Below are positions 7,629-16,361 of a stretch of 40,848 bases of DNA, one piece after another (position 1 is the stretch's first letter; each line of letters starts with the position of its first letter). The stretch spans positions 1 to 40,848 of the forward strand of contig NZ_SCTW01000151.1 of the NCBI RefSeq assembly GCF_004322395.1. The letters run 5' to 3'. The notes beneath the pieces are model-generated. The model saw nothing but the letters and a program-made list of their open reading frames with translations, did not search any database and was not told where the DNA came from. The position numbers were made by a program, and so were the translations under genes. Source of the stretch: Methylobacter sp. (GTDB taxonomy: Bacteria; Pseudomonadota; Gammaproteobacteria; Methylococcales; Methylomonadaceae).

Positions 7629-8318
7629 TTACGCTGTCTTTTTTCTAGCGACGATCACTCCGTCACGCGTCGGATTGATAAAAGCGTCGAATTCAGGGTC
7701 ATTAAAAATTAACTCATTGTGTTTAATAATCGCCTCAGTCCAGCCGGGAAAAATATCAGTATAGTTTTCCACGGCTACCCGTCCGCGCCAAAGCACATTA
7801 TCGGCAATGTAAAGCCCGCCGGGGCGAATTCTGTTTTTAGCCATAAGCCATATTTCCGGATAGTCTCCCTTATCGACATCGTTATAGCAGATATCGAAAA
7901 AGCCTTCGGTCCGGGCAAAAACTTCCTGGGCCATGCCTACCCGAAAATTGATTCGATCCCATAAATTGGCGGCACCGAGATATTGTTCGGCTTTCTCTTG
8001 ATTCAGAAAGTCGGCATCGGTGCAGATTACTTGGCCTTTGGGGCCCACAGCCTTGGCAAACCAATAGGCTGAATAACCGTAACCGCTGCCAAATTCAAAT
8101 ACCCGTTCAGCATTGATCATTTTGGCCTGCGATTCAATAAAAGCGCCGACCAAACGGCCAATAATAGGAAAGTTGTTTTTTTGCGCCAGCTCTTCCATAT
8201 CGGTTAACACCGGATGATCAGTACGGCGTAGTAAGCCGTGCATGTAATTTTCAATGATCGGATTAACCGGATTCAATATGCCGGGATTTAAAACGGTTGG
8301 AGATTCTAGATCGGCCAT
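7629..8318 (-). CDS. SAM-dependent O-methyltransferase
   Basis: Class I methyltransferase of 229 residues, resembling the small bacterial and caffeoyl-CoA O-methyltransferases (methyltransferase family 3). The SAM-binding motif I is RVFEFGSGYGYSAYW near residue 70. Motif II acid residues follow in VICTDAD. A later FFDICYNDVDKGDYPEIW segment corresponds to the metal/substrate-binding DxDK-type motif of the family, and RIRPGGLYIADNVLWRG follows. The substrate is not deducible. It sits outside the APE cluster and is not obviously part of it. Confidence 0.85.
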   Translation of the reverse strand: MADLESPTVLNPGILNPVNPIIENYMHGLLRRTDHPVLTDMEELAQKNNFPIIGRLVGAFIESQAKMINAERVFEFGSGYGYSAYWFAKAVGPKGQVICTDADFLNQEKAEQYLGAANLWDRINFRVGMAQEVFARTEGFFDICYNDVDKGDYPEIWLMAKNRIRPGGLYIADNVLWRGRVAVENYTDIFPGWTEAIIKHNELIFNDPEFDAFINPTRDGVIVARKKTA

Positions 8319-8478
8319 TAGCTGTTCCTCACGGATGATTAAAATGTTAGCTATTCTAGCTTGATAAGACCAAGTACGGTGCGGCTTTTTTAAAACAGTT
8401 CAATTTCAGTGATGCCGTTATTCCGTGCAAGAACGGACATATTTTCATACAAAACTATTTAGTTTCTGCCGCCGTCTT

Positions 8479-9369
8479 TTATAGGTCTTGGCGAAATAAC
8501 CGCGCATGTTCTTTCTGGCTGGGCAGACCCAAGCGAGCCCCCATTTTCATACAGCACAAAGTACCTGCGGCGCTGGCGTATCGAAGCAGCGATTGCCAAT
8601 CCATGCCGAGAGCAAGTGCGGCGGTAAAAGCGCCATGAAAAGCGTCACCGGCGCCGGTGGTATCAATCGGGGTGACAGGATACGCAGGTACTACGCCTTG
8701 TTCATGACCGCGTTGCCAAATCAGCCCTTTTTCGCCCAGTGTGATAACCACAGCAGGTGCTAGTTCAGCCAGTTGGCTTAAGGCCTTGCGTTCATCGCCG
8801 GCGTATTGGCGTGCAAATTTTTCCGAACAAACCAGATAATCGACGCGGTTCATCAACGCCAACGTGCCGTCATGCACAGAGCCCCCATCCAATACGGTCG
8901 GGATATTGGCTTGCCGGGCTTGTTCGGCAAGCGGCAATGAGATAAAAGGCTCATGGCCGTCGAATAGCATGACTTTTGCCGAAACGCCGCTAAAATCCAG
9001 CGCATCGGCAGGCAATGCTTTGGTATCGCCTTTGTAATTGATCAAGCAGCGTTTGCCGTCCGGGCTTACCAATATGGTCGACAGCGGGGTAGGGGATGGG
9101 CCGCGAACGATCAGCTGCGTGTTGACTTTTGAATCGTTCAGTTCTTGAAAATGCCGGTCGCCGTAAAGATCGTGTCCCAAGTAACCGGCAAATGCCGATG
9201 TCAAACCCAGCTTGGCAACGCAAACGGCAGCGTTGGCAGCCGGTCCGCCGCCGCAACTGAGCAAGTCGTCGGCCACAATCTTTTCATCGGCGCCCGGATG
9301 GCGGCTTACCGAAAAAATTAAATCATAAGAAGCGTGCCCTACGCACAGTACATCGATATTAACTGTCAT
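8479..9369 (-). CDS. PfkB family carbohydrate/nucleoside kinase
   Basis: ATP-dependent sugar or nucleoside kinase of the ribokinase/PfkB superfamily, 296 residues. The N-terminal signature DDLLSCGGGPAANAAVCVAKLG (starting near residue 34) and the C-terminal catalytic signature DTTGAGDAFHGAF (near residue 240), with its catalytic Asp, are both intact. Within the superfamily it most resembles sugar kinases of the ribokinase type. The true substrate cannot be read from sequence. It is flanked by gaps of 110-160 bases on both sides and does not appear to be in a tight operon. Confidence 0.9.
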   Translation of the reverse strand: MTVNIDVLCVGHASYDLIFSVSRHPGADEKIVADDLLSCGGGPAANAAVCVAKLGLTSAFAGYLGHDLYGDRHFQELNDSKVNTQLIVRGPSPTPLSTILVSPDGKRCLINYKGDTKALPADALDFSGVSAKVMLFDGHEPFISLPLAEQARQANIPTVLDGGSVHDGTLALMNRVDYLVCSEKFARQYAGDERKALSQLAELAPAVVITLGEKGLIWQRGHEQGVVPAYPVTPIDTTGAGDAFHGAFTAALALGMDWQSLLRYASAAGTLCCMKMGARLGLPSQKEHARLFRQDL

Positions 9370-9480
9370 GAAACAACCTGTTTAATAGATATTTCGGATT
9401 TTCCAATCAGTTTTGGATATTGGCGTAGCAACCTAATATGGTTTGATATACGAAATGTTGGGCTTATTCCAATAGCGGTT

Positions 9481-10521
9481 CTATTTCCAAATCGGATGGA
9501 CGCCATAATCGTGGGGAAATAGTGTAATGTATTGTACTACCCGCGGATAATTCGCCAAATTACGGCCGCTACCGTGCGGTAAGGCGTGGTGCCAGAGGAC
9601 GAGATCCCCTGCAGAGCCGGTGACCGCCAACGGTCCCAGGCTTTCCAAATCCTGTTCGCGTGGGTTTTGCTCAGGCCCAAGTTCTTTTAACCATTGATCT
9701 ATGCGACGATGAAATCCCGGTATACACCGGAAAGCGCCCTGTTCGGCGCTGGTATCGCTCAAATAAAGCAAGCCCTGGATGCCGAAAGGCATCGGCAAAG
9801 CAAGACTGACATCCCAATGCAGCCGGCTGGGGCCGGATATATCGATGCCGTCGCGCTCCGGTCGGTTTAGGCTGGAACGGTCCACAGTGGCCCATAAGTC
9901 ATCGGTTCCCCAGAGCTGCTCGAAAGCTTTGCGGATGCGTCGCGATGCGCGGTTTTTATTCAGCGCGGGATGTTGGAATAGCGACACCCAAAATTGATGC
10001 GTTCCGTTGTACCAACTATCGGGAGTTTGCGGATTCATACCTAGGAAGTTCCAAATGGCCTTTTCTGCTTCTCGGCAGTCTTCTATAGAAACTGCATTGC
10101 GCAGCACTACATAACCGTACTCTTGCCAGAACGCCAAGTCATCTGCCGATAAAACAGGATCTTCAATATTTTTTCCTTCAATCGGATATGTTTGATGCGA
10201 TTGTTCCAGGTAACGCCTGACCATTTCATTAAGGCGCTCGAGCAAGGTGCTGTCAGGGTAACCCCCAAGTTTCTGCACGATCCATTGTTCGAATTCAGTA
10301 TAGGTTGGGCGGTGATGGAACAGGTATTCGAGCGGTTCGATAATACCCAATCCCAAGCCGTGCATCAGGGCATAATCCAGTCTGTATTCGGCTGTTACGC
10401 TCTCTTGGTCAAGCCGATTTTCGACTTCCAATAATCGCTTGGTCCAATAGCGGCGCAAGTGGAGCAAACCTAATTCTCCAGTTTCCATCGAGGAAATGCT
10501 AAGTTCAGATTTGGCAATCAT
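9481..10521 (-). CDS. PhyH-type Fe(II)/2-oxoglutarate dioxygenase
   Basis: Putative non-haem iron, 2-oxoglutarate-dependent oxygenase of the phytanoyl-CoA dioxygenase family. The catalytic double-stranded beta-helix is in residues 125-345, with the iron facial triad HxD at H235/D237 (RLHWDVSL) and the distal His at H316. R320 (LPHGSGRN) is placed to bind 2-oxoglutarate. The first 120 residues are an extra helical region rich in charged and aromatic residues. The substrate is unknown. Members often hydroxylate small secondary metabolites, so a link to the nearby O-methyltransferase is possible but unsupported. Confidence 0.87.
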   Translation of the reverse strand: MIAKSELSISSMETGELGLLHLRRYWTKRLLEVENRLDQESVTAEYRLDYALMHGLGLGIIEPLEYLFHHRPTYTEFEQWIVQKLGGYPDSTLLERLNEMVRRYLEQSHQTYPIEGKNIEDPVLSADDLAFWQEYGYVVLRNAVSIEDCREAEKAIWNFLGMNPQTPDSWYNGTHQFWVSLFQHPALNKNRASRRIRKAFEQLWGTDDLWATVDRSSLNRPERDGIDISGPSRLHWDVSLALPMPFGIQGLLYLSDTSAEQGAFRCIPGFHRRIDQWLKELGPEQNPREQDLESLGPLAVTGSAGDLVLWHHALPHGSGRNLANYPRVVQYITLFPHDYGVHPIWK

Positions 10522-10806
10522 CAGTTCTTTGGCTTAATGCTGTCCTTTTGTTTTGAATTACCCTAATTTCAAACAGGCGCTAGGAAGCAGTTTAGACAAA
10601 TCACCGGTACTTGCCAACTGATAGTCGCTGCTAATTGGAAAGAATTAGTTATCCCGAAATTCTAAAAATAGTAGATACGTCCTACATTGAGCATGGAAGC
10701 GCTATGTTTGAGATTCTTTAATTCTGCTTGTTGAATTTATGCCCGGTTTCAGGATGCATTGACCTGTATTCTGGTATAAAGCAAGCTGGATACGGGCTAC
10801 TGTCTA
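10522..10806. other. Intergenic gap without recognisable feature
   Basis: About 285 bases between the di-Mop gene, which ends here, and the dioxygenase start. I see no convincing gene, tRNA, hairpin terminator or operator. It presumably carries the promoter for the dioxygenase gene. Confidence 0.5.
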
Positions 10807-11235
10807 TCAGTCGGCAACAGCCAGAATCACTGCACCGGCCTTGAACACAGCCGTGGCAGGCTGGCCTTTACGTAAGCCCAGTGTGTCAACGCTGTCGTTG
10901 GTCACGGTCGCGGCAACCTGTTCGCCGCCTTTTAACTCGATATCGACTTCGGCATTGACCGCACCGGGTTTAACTTGAGTTACCGTGCCTTGCAGTTGGT
11001 TGCGCGCGGAAAGCCGGTAGCCGCCGAAATCGGTGACGATAATGATTTGCGGGGCCTTAACCAAGGCGATGACTTCCATGCCAGTCTTGATCGCCAACGT
11101 TTCGACGGATTCCTTGGTAATAGAGGCGACAATGGTTTCTCCGCCTTTCAAGCCGACATGAACTTCGGCATTCACTGCACCGATAAGTACTTCGCTGACG
11201 GTCCCGGTAAACTGATTACGTGCACTTGCTTTCAT
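10807..11235 (-). CDS. Molbindin with two Mop domains
   Basis: Cytoplasmic molybdate-binding protein of 142 residues made of two tandem Mop repeats. Each begins SARNQ(F/L).GTV, then GAVNAEV and KGGE, the oxyanion-binding pattern of molbindins. Proteins of this type store or buffer molybdate. The start has a good GGAG ribosome site. It is the last gene of the porin-modABC-mop run, separated from modC by a repeat. The same repeat type of domain forms the C-terminal halves of ModE and ModC nearby. Confidence 0.92.
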   Translation of the reverse strand: MKASARNQFTGTVSEVLIGAVNAEVHVGLKGGETIVASITKESVETLAIKTGMEVIALVKAPQIIIVTDFGGYRLSARNQLQGTVTQVKPGAVNAEVDIELKGGEQVAATVTNDSVDTLGLRKGQPATAVFKAGAVILAVAD

Positions 11236-11292
11236 GGTGAATCTCCTCGGGGTTGGTTAAGGAATCTCCGAATAAGTTGATTCCGCTCATGG

Positions 11293-11350
11293 TTCAACAG
11301 GCTCACCACGAACGGAATCAACATAAACCGTTCATCCTGAGCCTGTCGAA
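11293..11350. repeat. Dispersed palindromic repeat (GACAGGCTCA type)
   Basis: Imperfect inverted repeat with 23-bp arms: TTCAACAGGCTCA...GAACGG on the left, its complement CCGTTC...TGAGCCTGTCGAA on the right, and a 12-base centre. It matches a repeat type common in intergenic regions of many proteobacteria. It lies between modC and the molbindin gene and may act as an mRNA hairpin in the operon. Confidence 0.75.
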
Positions 11351-11357
11351 GGATCTC

Positions 11358-12434
11358 TTAATTCAGTATCGACGTCCCCTTGATCTGCACGTAAATCGCC
11401 ATGCCGATCTGCAAACCCAGCATTAGAGCCGATTTGCGGGTGATATGCGCCAGCAGCGCCTGATCGCCGATCTGCAACCGCACTACGCTCTGGCCGTCGC
11501 GGCCATCGGCGATGCCGGTGATGGTCGCGGACAATACATTCAGAATGCTGGTGGCGGTCGGCGCTTCAAGGGCGATGCTGACATCGCGGGCGTAAATCTG
11601 TATACGTAACGGTGTACCAACCGGGGCATCGACCGCTGGAAGGCTGAGCGAGCCCCCGGCAAAAGCGACACGAGTCAGATGATAGTCGGCTTCATGTTCG
11701 GCGACTGTTGCCTGCCACACAGTGGCGGCCTCCCGGTCTTGCGCCAGCGGCACGTCGAGACGGCTTTGCGTTTCCGCCAGCGGCCCGGATGCCAGCGCCC
11801 GGCCTTCTTCCAGAATCACCAGCGTGTCGGCTAATTGCGCGACTTCCTGCTGAGAGTGGGTGACATACAGCACCGGAATATCCAGTTGCTGATGCAGGCA
11901 GCTTAAAAACGGCAGGATTTCCTGCTTGCGCTTGAAATCCAACGATGCGAGCGGCTCGTCCATCAGCAGGATTTCAGGATTCAGCGCCAAGGCGCGGGCG
12001 ATAGCGACGCGTTGCCGTTCGCCGCCGGATAAGTGTTCGGGCATGCGTTCCATTAAGTGGCCGATGCCCAACAATTCAAGGGTTTGATCCAGTTTTACCG
12101 AGCCCTGATTTTGTTTAATCCGCTTCAAACCGTAGAGCAGGTTATCCCGTACCGTTAAATGCGGAAACAGGTTGGCTTCCTGAAATACATAACCTAGCGG
12201 CCGTTTATAAGTGGGCAGGAACAGGTCGCGTTCGCTGTCCTGCCAGACATTGCCGTTAATTTCCAGGAAACCTTGTGGCGCGCGTTGCAGTCCTGCGATA
12301 CAGCGCAGCAAGGTGGTTTTGCCGGAGCCGGAATGGCCGAACAAGACGGTAACGCCGGTGCCAGGCAGGTTTAAGTCGACGTCCAATTTAAAGTCGCCGT
12401 AGTCGAGCTGGAAGCGGGCTTGGATGGTGGTCAT
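11358..12434 (-). CDS. modC: Molybdate ABC transporter ATP-binding protein ModC
   Basis: ATPase that powers molybdate import, 358 residues, peripheral on the inner membrane. Walker A GHSGSGKT is at residues 33-40, the Q-loop at FQEANLFPHL, the signature at LSGGERQRVAIARA, and Walker B at ILLMDEPLASLD. The last 70 residues (from about 288) form a TOBE/Mop regulatory domain typical of ModC. Length and order modA-modB-modC are standard. The gap to modB is unusually long (229 bases) because a repeat element lies in it. Confidence 0.96.
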   Translation of the reverse strand: MTTIQARFQLDYGDFKLDVDLNLPGTGVTVLFGHSGSGKTTLLRCIAGLQRAPQGFLEINGNVWQDSERDLFLPTYKRPLGYVFQEANLFPHLTVRDNLLYGLKRIKQNQGSVKLDQTLELLGIGHLMERMPEHLSGGERQRVAIARALALNPEILLMDEPLASLDFKRKQEILPFLSCLHQQLDIPVLYVTHSQQEVAQLADTLVILEEGRALASGPLAETQSRLDVPLAQDREAATVWQATVAEHEADYHLTRVAFAGGSLSLPAVDAPVGTPLRIQIYARDVSIALEAPTATSILNVLSATITGIADGRDGQSVVRLQIGDQALLAHITRKSALMLGLQIGMAIYVQIKGTSILN

Positions 12435-12479
12435 GTACGCACTAGTTATATATGTGTATTAGGTTTATCAACGTAGCTC

Positions 12480-12624
12480 GTCATCCCGGCAGGGATTGCC
12501 GGGATCCAGAACACAGGGATGTGAAAAGTAACTCAAAAAATCGTTCCATATGCTAAAAAACAATAGTGAAATTAGAGATTGCCATCCATGGCTGCTGGAT
12601 CCCGGCATTCCCTGCCGGGATGAC
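12480..12624. repeat. MITE-like element with 30-bp terminal inverted repeats
   Basis: A 145-bp unit bounded by 30-bp inverted repeats (12480-12509 and 12595-12624) differing at one position. Each contains GTCATCCCGGCAGGGA and CCGGGATCCAG. The interior is AT-rich and non-coding. It has the form of a miniature inverted-repeat or REP/BIME element and sits between modB and modC. Confidence 0.85.
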
Positions 12625-12663
12625 GGTGTAGTATAAATTTGTATAGAAACCTGATATCCGAAG

Positions 12664-13350
12664 CTATTTAAGCGGATGCGCGACGGGTTGCGTTTTCAGC
12701 ACGGTATACAAAACCAGCAGCACGCTAAACGAGAACAACAGCAAACAGCCCGCCAGCCAATGCGCTTCGCTGTATTCCAGCGCTTCGACATGGTTGTAGA
12801 TTTGCACCGACACCACGCGGGTCTTGTCCGGAATATTGCCGCCGACCATCAGCACCACGCCGAACTCGCCGACGGTATGCGCAAAGCCTAGAATACCGGC
12901 GCTCAGGAAGCCGGGTTTCGCCAACGGCACTACGACGCTGAAAAACGTATCCAGAGGACTGGCGCGCAAGGTAGCTGCCGCTTCCAAGGCTTGTTCACTT
13001 ATGCCTGAAAATGAGGCTTGCAACGGTTGCACCACGAACGGTATGGAATACAGCACCGAAGCCACGATCAATCCGGCGAAAGTAAACGGCAGCGTACCCA
13101 ATCCCAACCAAGTGGTCAGCTTGCCGACCGGTCCGGCAGGCCCCATCAAAACCAGCAAATAGAAACCAAGCACTGAAGGCGGTAACACCAATGGCAGCGC
13201 GACCAGGGTATTGACGATGCCTTTCAAGGAAGAGGAGGTTCGGGTTAGCCACCATGCCAACGGCGTGCCGATCAACAACATTAACGAAGTTGCGATCCCA
13301 GCGATTTTGCAGGTGAGTAACAGGGTGTCGAGATCGGCGGTTGTCAGCAT
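12664..13350 (-). CDS. modB: Molybdate ABC transporter permease ModB
   Basis: Inner-membrane permease of the molybdate importer, 228 residues with about five membrane segments. The ABC-coupling (EAA) loop reads QALEAAATLRASPLDTFFSVVVPLAKPG near residues 137-164, and the family segment FAHTVGEFGVVLMVGGNIPDKTRVVS follows. It starts 13 bases after modA with a GGAG ribosome site, so the two are co-translated. The normal tight join to modC is interrupted by the repeat at 12480-12624. Confidence 0.96.
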   Translation of the reverse strand: MLTTADLDTLLLTCKIAGIATSLMLLIGTPLAWWLTRTSSSLKGIVNTLVALPLVLPPSVLGFYLLVLMGPAGPVGKLTTWLGLGTLPFTFAGLIVASVLYSIPFVVQPLQASFSGISEQALEAAATLRASPLDTFFSVVVPLAKPGFLSAGILGFAHTVGEFGVVLMVGGNIPDKTRVVSVQIYNHVEALEYSEAHWLAGCLLLFSFSVLLVLYTVLKTQPVAHPLK

Positions 13351-13363
13351 CAGTGAGCTCCGG

Positions 13364-14128
13364 TTACTTGGCCAAGTCGTAGCCGTATTTTTCGATAATC
13401 GCCAAAGCGGGCGCAGATTTTAGATAGTCGATCAAGGCTTTGGCGGCTGGGTTTTCAGCACCCAAAGTCAATAATACCGCACCTTGCTTGATGGGGGCAT
13501 AGCGATCGGTAGGAACGATCCAGCCGGAGCCGCTGCTGATTTTTCCGTTATCAATCACTTGCGATAAGGCGACAAAGCCCAATTCGGCATTACCGGTGCT
13601 GACAAATTGGTGGGTTTGGGCAATGTTTTCGCCCAGAACGATTAACGGCTGTAGTTTTTCCGCTAAGCCCTGATTTTTCAATACCTCCATTGCAGCAACC
13701 CCGTAAGGCGCCAGCTTGGGATCAGCCAAAGCCAGATGTTTAAAACTGCCGCTGCCGAGCACCTTGCCTTGATCGTCAACAAAGCCCGGCGTTGCCGACC
13801 ACAGCACCAACTTGCCCAGCGCGTAGACAAAACGACTGCCGGGTACGGTAAAACCGCTTTGTTCCAGTTTTAGCGGGCCGCTTTCATCGGCTGATAAAAA
13901 TACTTCAAACGGCGCGCCGTTTTGCATTTGCGAAACGAATTTGCCGGAGGAACCGAACGACAGTTTGGCGGTGTGGCCGGTGGCCTTTTCAAATTCGCTG
14001 GCAATTTCGGTCATCGGTTTGGTGAAGTTGGCAGCCACTGCAACCAAGGTTGTTTCGGCCGAACCGATAGAACTAACCAGCAGCAGAGCTAATAAGGAAA
14101 TGGAACGGAAAGAATTGTTTTTTAACAT
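13364..14128 (-). CDS. modA: Periplasmic molybdate-binding protein ModA
   Basis: Substrate-binding protein of the molybdate ABC importer, 254 residues. An N-terminal signal peptide (MLKNNSFRSISLLALLLVSS, cleaved near GSAE) precedes the mature protein, which begins LVAVAANFTKPM with the oxyanion-binding Ser in SFGSSGKF. Later ModA-typical segments are PFEVFLSADE and ELGFVALSQV. The frame is open 33 codons further upstream, but the chosen ATG has a GGAG ribosome site at six-base spacing and directly begins the signal peptide. It lies downstream of the porin gene on the same strand with no clear terminator between. Confidence 0.95.
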   Translation of the reverse strand: MLKNNSFRSISLLALLLVSSIGSAETTLVAVAANFTKPMTEIASEFEKATGHTAKLSFGSSGKFVSQMQNGAPFEVFLSADESGPLKLEQSGFTVPGSRFVYALGKLVLWSATPGFVDDQGKVLGSGSFKHLALADPKLAPYGVAAMEVLKNQGLAEKLQPLIVLGENIAQTHQFVSTGNAELGFVALSQVIDNGKISSGSGWIVPTDRYAPIKQGAVLLTLGAENPAAKALIDYLKSAPALAIIEKYGYDLAK

Positions 14129-14370
14129 GTGAACTCCGGAATATGGAAGAAAATTACTCACGAGTGAAAGAGCTCCTGGGGTATTGAGGGCATTTGGAAT
14201 GATTTCATTTACACTACGTGTGCTCACAAACGCCTTAAATACCTCGGTGACTTTTTAGAATGCTAAATCAATTACAGCGCTTTTATATTGCATTAGTTAC
14301 TTCTTTAGTAGATGCGTTGCACATATCCATCGATGATTAACCAAGAACGAAAACGCTATATATCGACATT

Positions 14371-15990
14371 TTAAAATCGCAACTGACTTTGGACAAAGAA
14401 GTAGTCAGTGTCTGCGCCAGGCGTAACAGGTCCCGTTTGGGCTGCGCCTGTGGCGTTTGTTCGTCTTGCTGTTTTAGCAAAATCTCCTTTAAATAAGTGA
14501 TACCAGCCCGCATCAAAATTCAAGCTACTGTTAAAGTTGTAACGCCCAACAAGGCCTACTTGATCGCCGACATAACTGCCATTGCCTCCGGCAAGACCGG
14601 GAGCGGTAGCTGATGTACAGGCAGATCCCCCCCAACAATCTCCACCTGATGCCAGCCATACTAAGCGCTGTTGAAATCTGAATGAGACGTCCTTGTGTGG
14701 TGAAAACTCCAGTTTATAACCGGGTGAGTTGATGTTGGTGCGTTGAAAAGCGCCATAGATACCGGTAGGTCCAAAATCAAAATCCTGAGCGCCGTAGAGA
14801 GAATCGAATCGCGAATCTACGGTACCGGGCGAGTGGTCTTTCCAGTTTTTATTTCCGCTCGCGTAGTCGTGTTCTAAGTAAAATCTTGGAGACCAGGGCA
14901 AGTCAAAGCTATAACCTGCTTCGATATGCGAAGACCATGCTTCATGTTGCTGCTGAGTGGTTGCAAAAGCACCGGTTGCTGCATAGTTGACTGTACCGAA
15001 TTGCCCCATGCCTTCGGCGGTAAAATCAAAATTGCCTTTGCTGGGTTTTTGGAAGAATCGAATGCCTGGGGTGAAATAACGGCGGTTCCGAGTGGGGTTA
15101 CGCGGGTTATCCCCTTCCGTGAGATGGTAAAGATAGACTTCGGCATTAATATCTTTATAAAGTTTGTCACCTTGTAAAATTCCCCCGGAAAACCAAGTAC
15201 GGGTATCCTCTTTATCCCAGTCTTGGTGATTAATCAAATTTGCATTGGGCGTAACGGAATTATAGTTAGGGTATCGAATGACCGGCATGGTCACGAAACC
15301 GTTGAATTGCCAGCGGTCGTAATCAATGACTCTCAGCCGGACGCCGGTAAAATTGTTGACGGTAGTCCTAAAGATAGGCCTTGCTACCAGCCTTCTGCTA
15401 CCCAAATCCATGGTTTGACGCCCTGCCTTAATCTCAACGCCTTTTCCGCTAAAAAATGCATTTTGATCGGCCCAAGACACATAGCCTTGAGCGAAATCCA
15501 ATGTATCAGCCATCGAGTTATTTGGGGGATTGGGGGTGTTGTTTGTGCCCTTATCCGAAGCGGTCGTTCTGGCATCCAGAAATTCTGTTGCAAAACGGAA
15601 TTTACCCAGTCTGGCTTGTAACCAAAGGTCGGATTGAAACGAAATTTGTTGGTCTCCTCCACTGGCAGTGGGTGCGGGAGCAGGCATTGATGCCTTGAAG
15701 GTATCTGCCAAAGTTTCATATCGGGTTCTTTGCTCAAGACCCACCGATAACCATTCAGGTAAACCGAGTGTGTCATGCAAATTCCACACCGGTTTCTCAT
15801 AGCTGTTACCTAACAGAGGGTCCTGCATCATAAAGTTGTAAGCGGCCATTGGCGCTCGACTATAGGTTTGCTGTGGTTCCGCAGCTTGGACATTATTGAG
15901 GCTATATCCTAAGCAAAGGCCGCCAGTGACAATTAAATTGAGTGTATGGTTAGGGGTAACGCCGGTAAAAGATTTTCTTCGCATCATCAA
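14371..15990 (-). CDS. Alginate-export-family outer-membrane porin
   Basis: A 539-residue outer-membrane beta-barrel with a signal peptide ending near VQAAEP. Hallmarks of the alginate-export domain family are an early GLEQRTRYETL, repeated alternating hydrophobic strands, aromatic girdles (LWLQARLGKFRFATEFLDAR, FNGFVTMPVIRYP), the KAGRQTMDLGSRRLVAR strand and a terminal phenylalanine (FVQSQLRF). Characterised relatives export alginate, but many members are generic porins. Its position ahead of modA on the same strand, and the ModE-like operator in its upstream region, suggest an outer-membrane entry channel for molybdate. That role is inference. Confidence 0.82.
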   Translation of the reverse strand: MMMRRKSFTGVTPNHTLNLIVTGGLCLGYSLNNVQAAEPQQTYSRAPMAAYNFMMQDPLLGNSYEKPVWNLHDTLGLPEWLSVGLEQRTRYETLADTFKASMPAPAPTASGGDQQISFQSDLWLQARLGKFRFATEFLDARTTASDKGTNNTPNPPNNSMADTLDFAQGYVSWADQNAFFSGKGVEIKAGRQTMDLGSRRLVARPIFRTTVNNFTGVRLRVIDYDRWQFNGFVTMPVIRYPNYNSVTPNANLINHQDWDKEDTRTWFSGGILQGDKLYKDINAEVYLYHLTEGDNPRNPTRNRRYFTPGIRFFQKPSKGNFDFTAEGMGQFGTVNYAATGAFATTQQQHEAWSSHIEAGYSFDLPWSPRFYLEHDYASGNKNWKDHSPGTVDSRFDSLYGAQDFDFGPTGIYGAFQRTNINSPGYKLEFSPHKDVSFRFQQRLVWLASGGDCWGGSACTSATAPGLAGGNGSYVGDQVGLVGRYNFNSSLNFDAGWYHLFKGDFAKTARRTNATGAAQTGPVTPGADTDYFFVQSQLRF

Positions 15991-16078
15991 TGACCTATAA
16001 TTGTAATTATGAATTCACAGCGACGTTGGTTCGTCGATGTATATAGAACTTATCCAAAAAATAAAAAACAGCTCTAGT

Positions 16079-16114
16079 TTAACTCGTTATGTATAAAAGT
16101 ACATAACGAGTTAA
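16079..16114. promoter_or_regulatory. ModE-box palindrome in the porin/modE divergent region
   Basis: Perfect inverted repeat with 15-bp arms and a six-base spacer; its core is CGTTATGTA-N6-TACATAACG. The known ModE operator of enterobacteria has the form CGTTATAT...TACATAACG, so the match is close. It lies about 90 bases upstream of the porin start and 250 bases upstream of modE, so it could repress both transcripts. Elsewhere in this 371-base gap (15991-16361) I see only a weaker 7-bp-arm repeat (AATAGAA / TTCTATT, 16142-16161). Confidence 0.8.
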
Positions 16115-16361
16115 TGATAATTCTCCAGCAAACGGTATGCCAATAGAACAATATTTCTATTATGCTATTGAATTATATTAATTTGTTGTTGCTTCGCCAA
16201 AGAGTAAGCAATGTTGTGTTTCAAACATTTTGTTATGTTCTGTAGGTTTAGCAACACTAAGGTTATTCAACACTGTCCTCACAGCATTTAATTGAAAATC
16301 AGGTTGTTTCTGGTTGGGAAATAATGTTTAACTCAATTTTTGCGCCGCAACACAATCATTT

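Noticed and set aside
14352-14378. Second ModE half-site (CGCTATATA) before modA
   Set aside because: Only one half fits; the other arm is poor at any spacing, and it overlaps the porin 3' end more than 220 bases from the modA start.
16142-16161. AATAGAA / TTCTATT inverted repeat upstream of modE
   Set aside because: Short, AT-rich arms in an AT-rich gap; likely chance. Mentioned only within the ModE-box entry.
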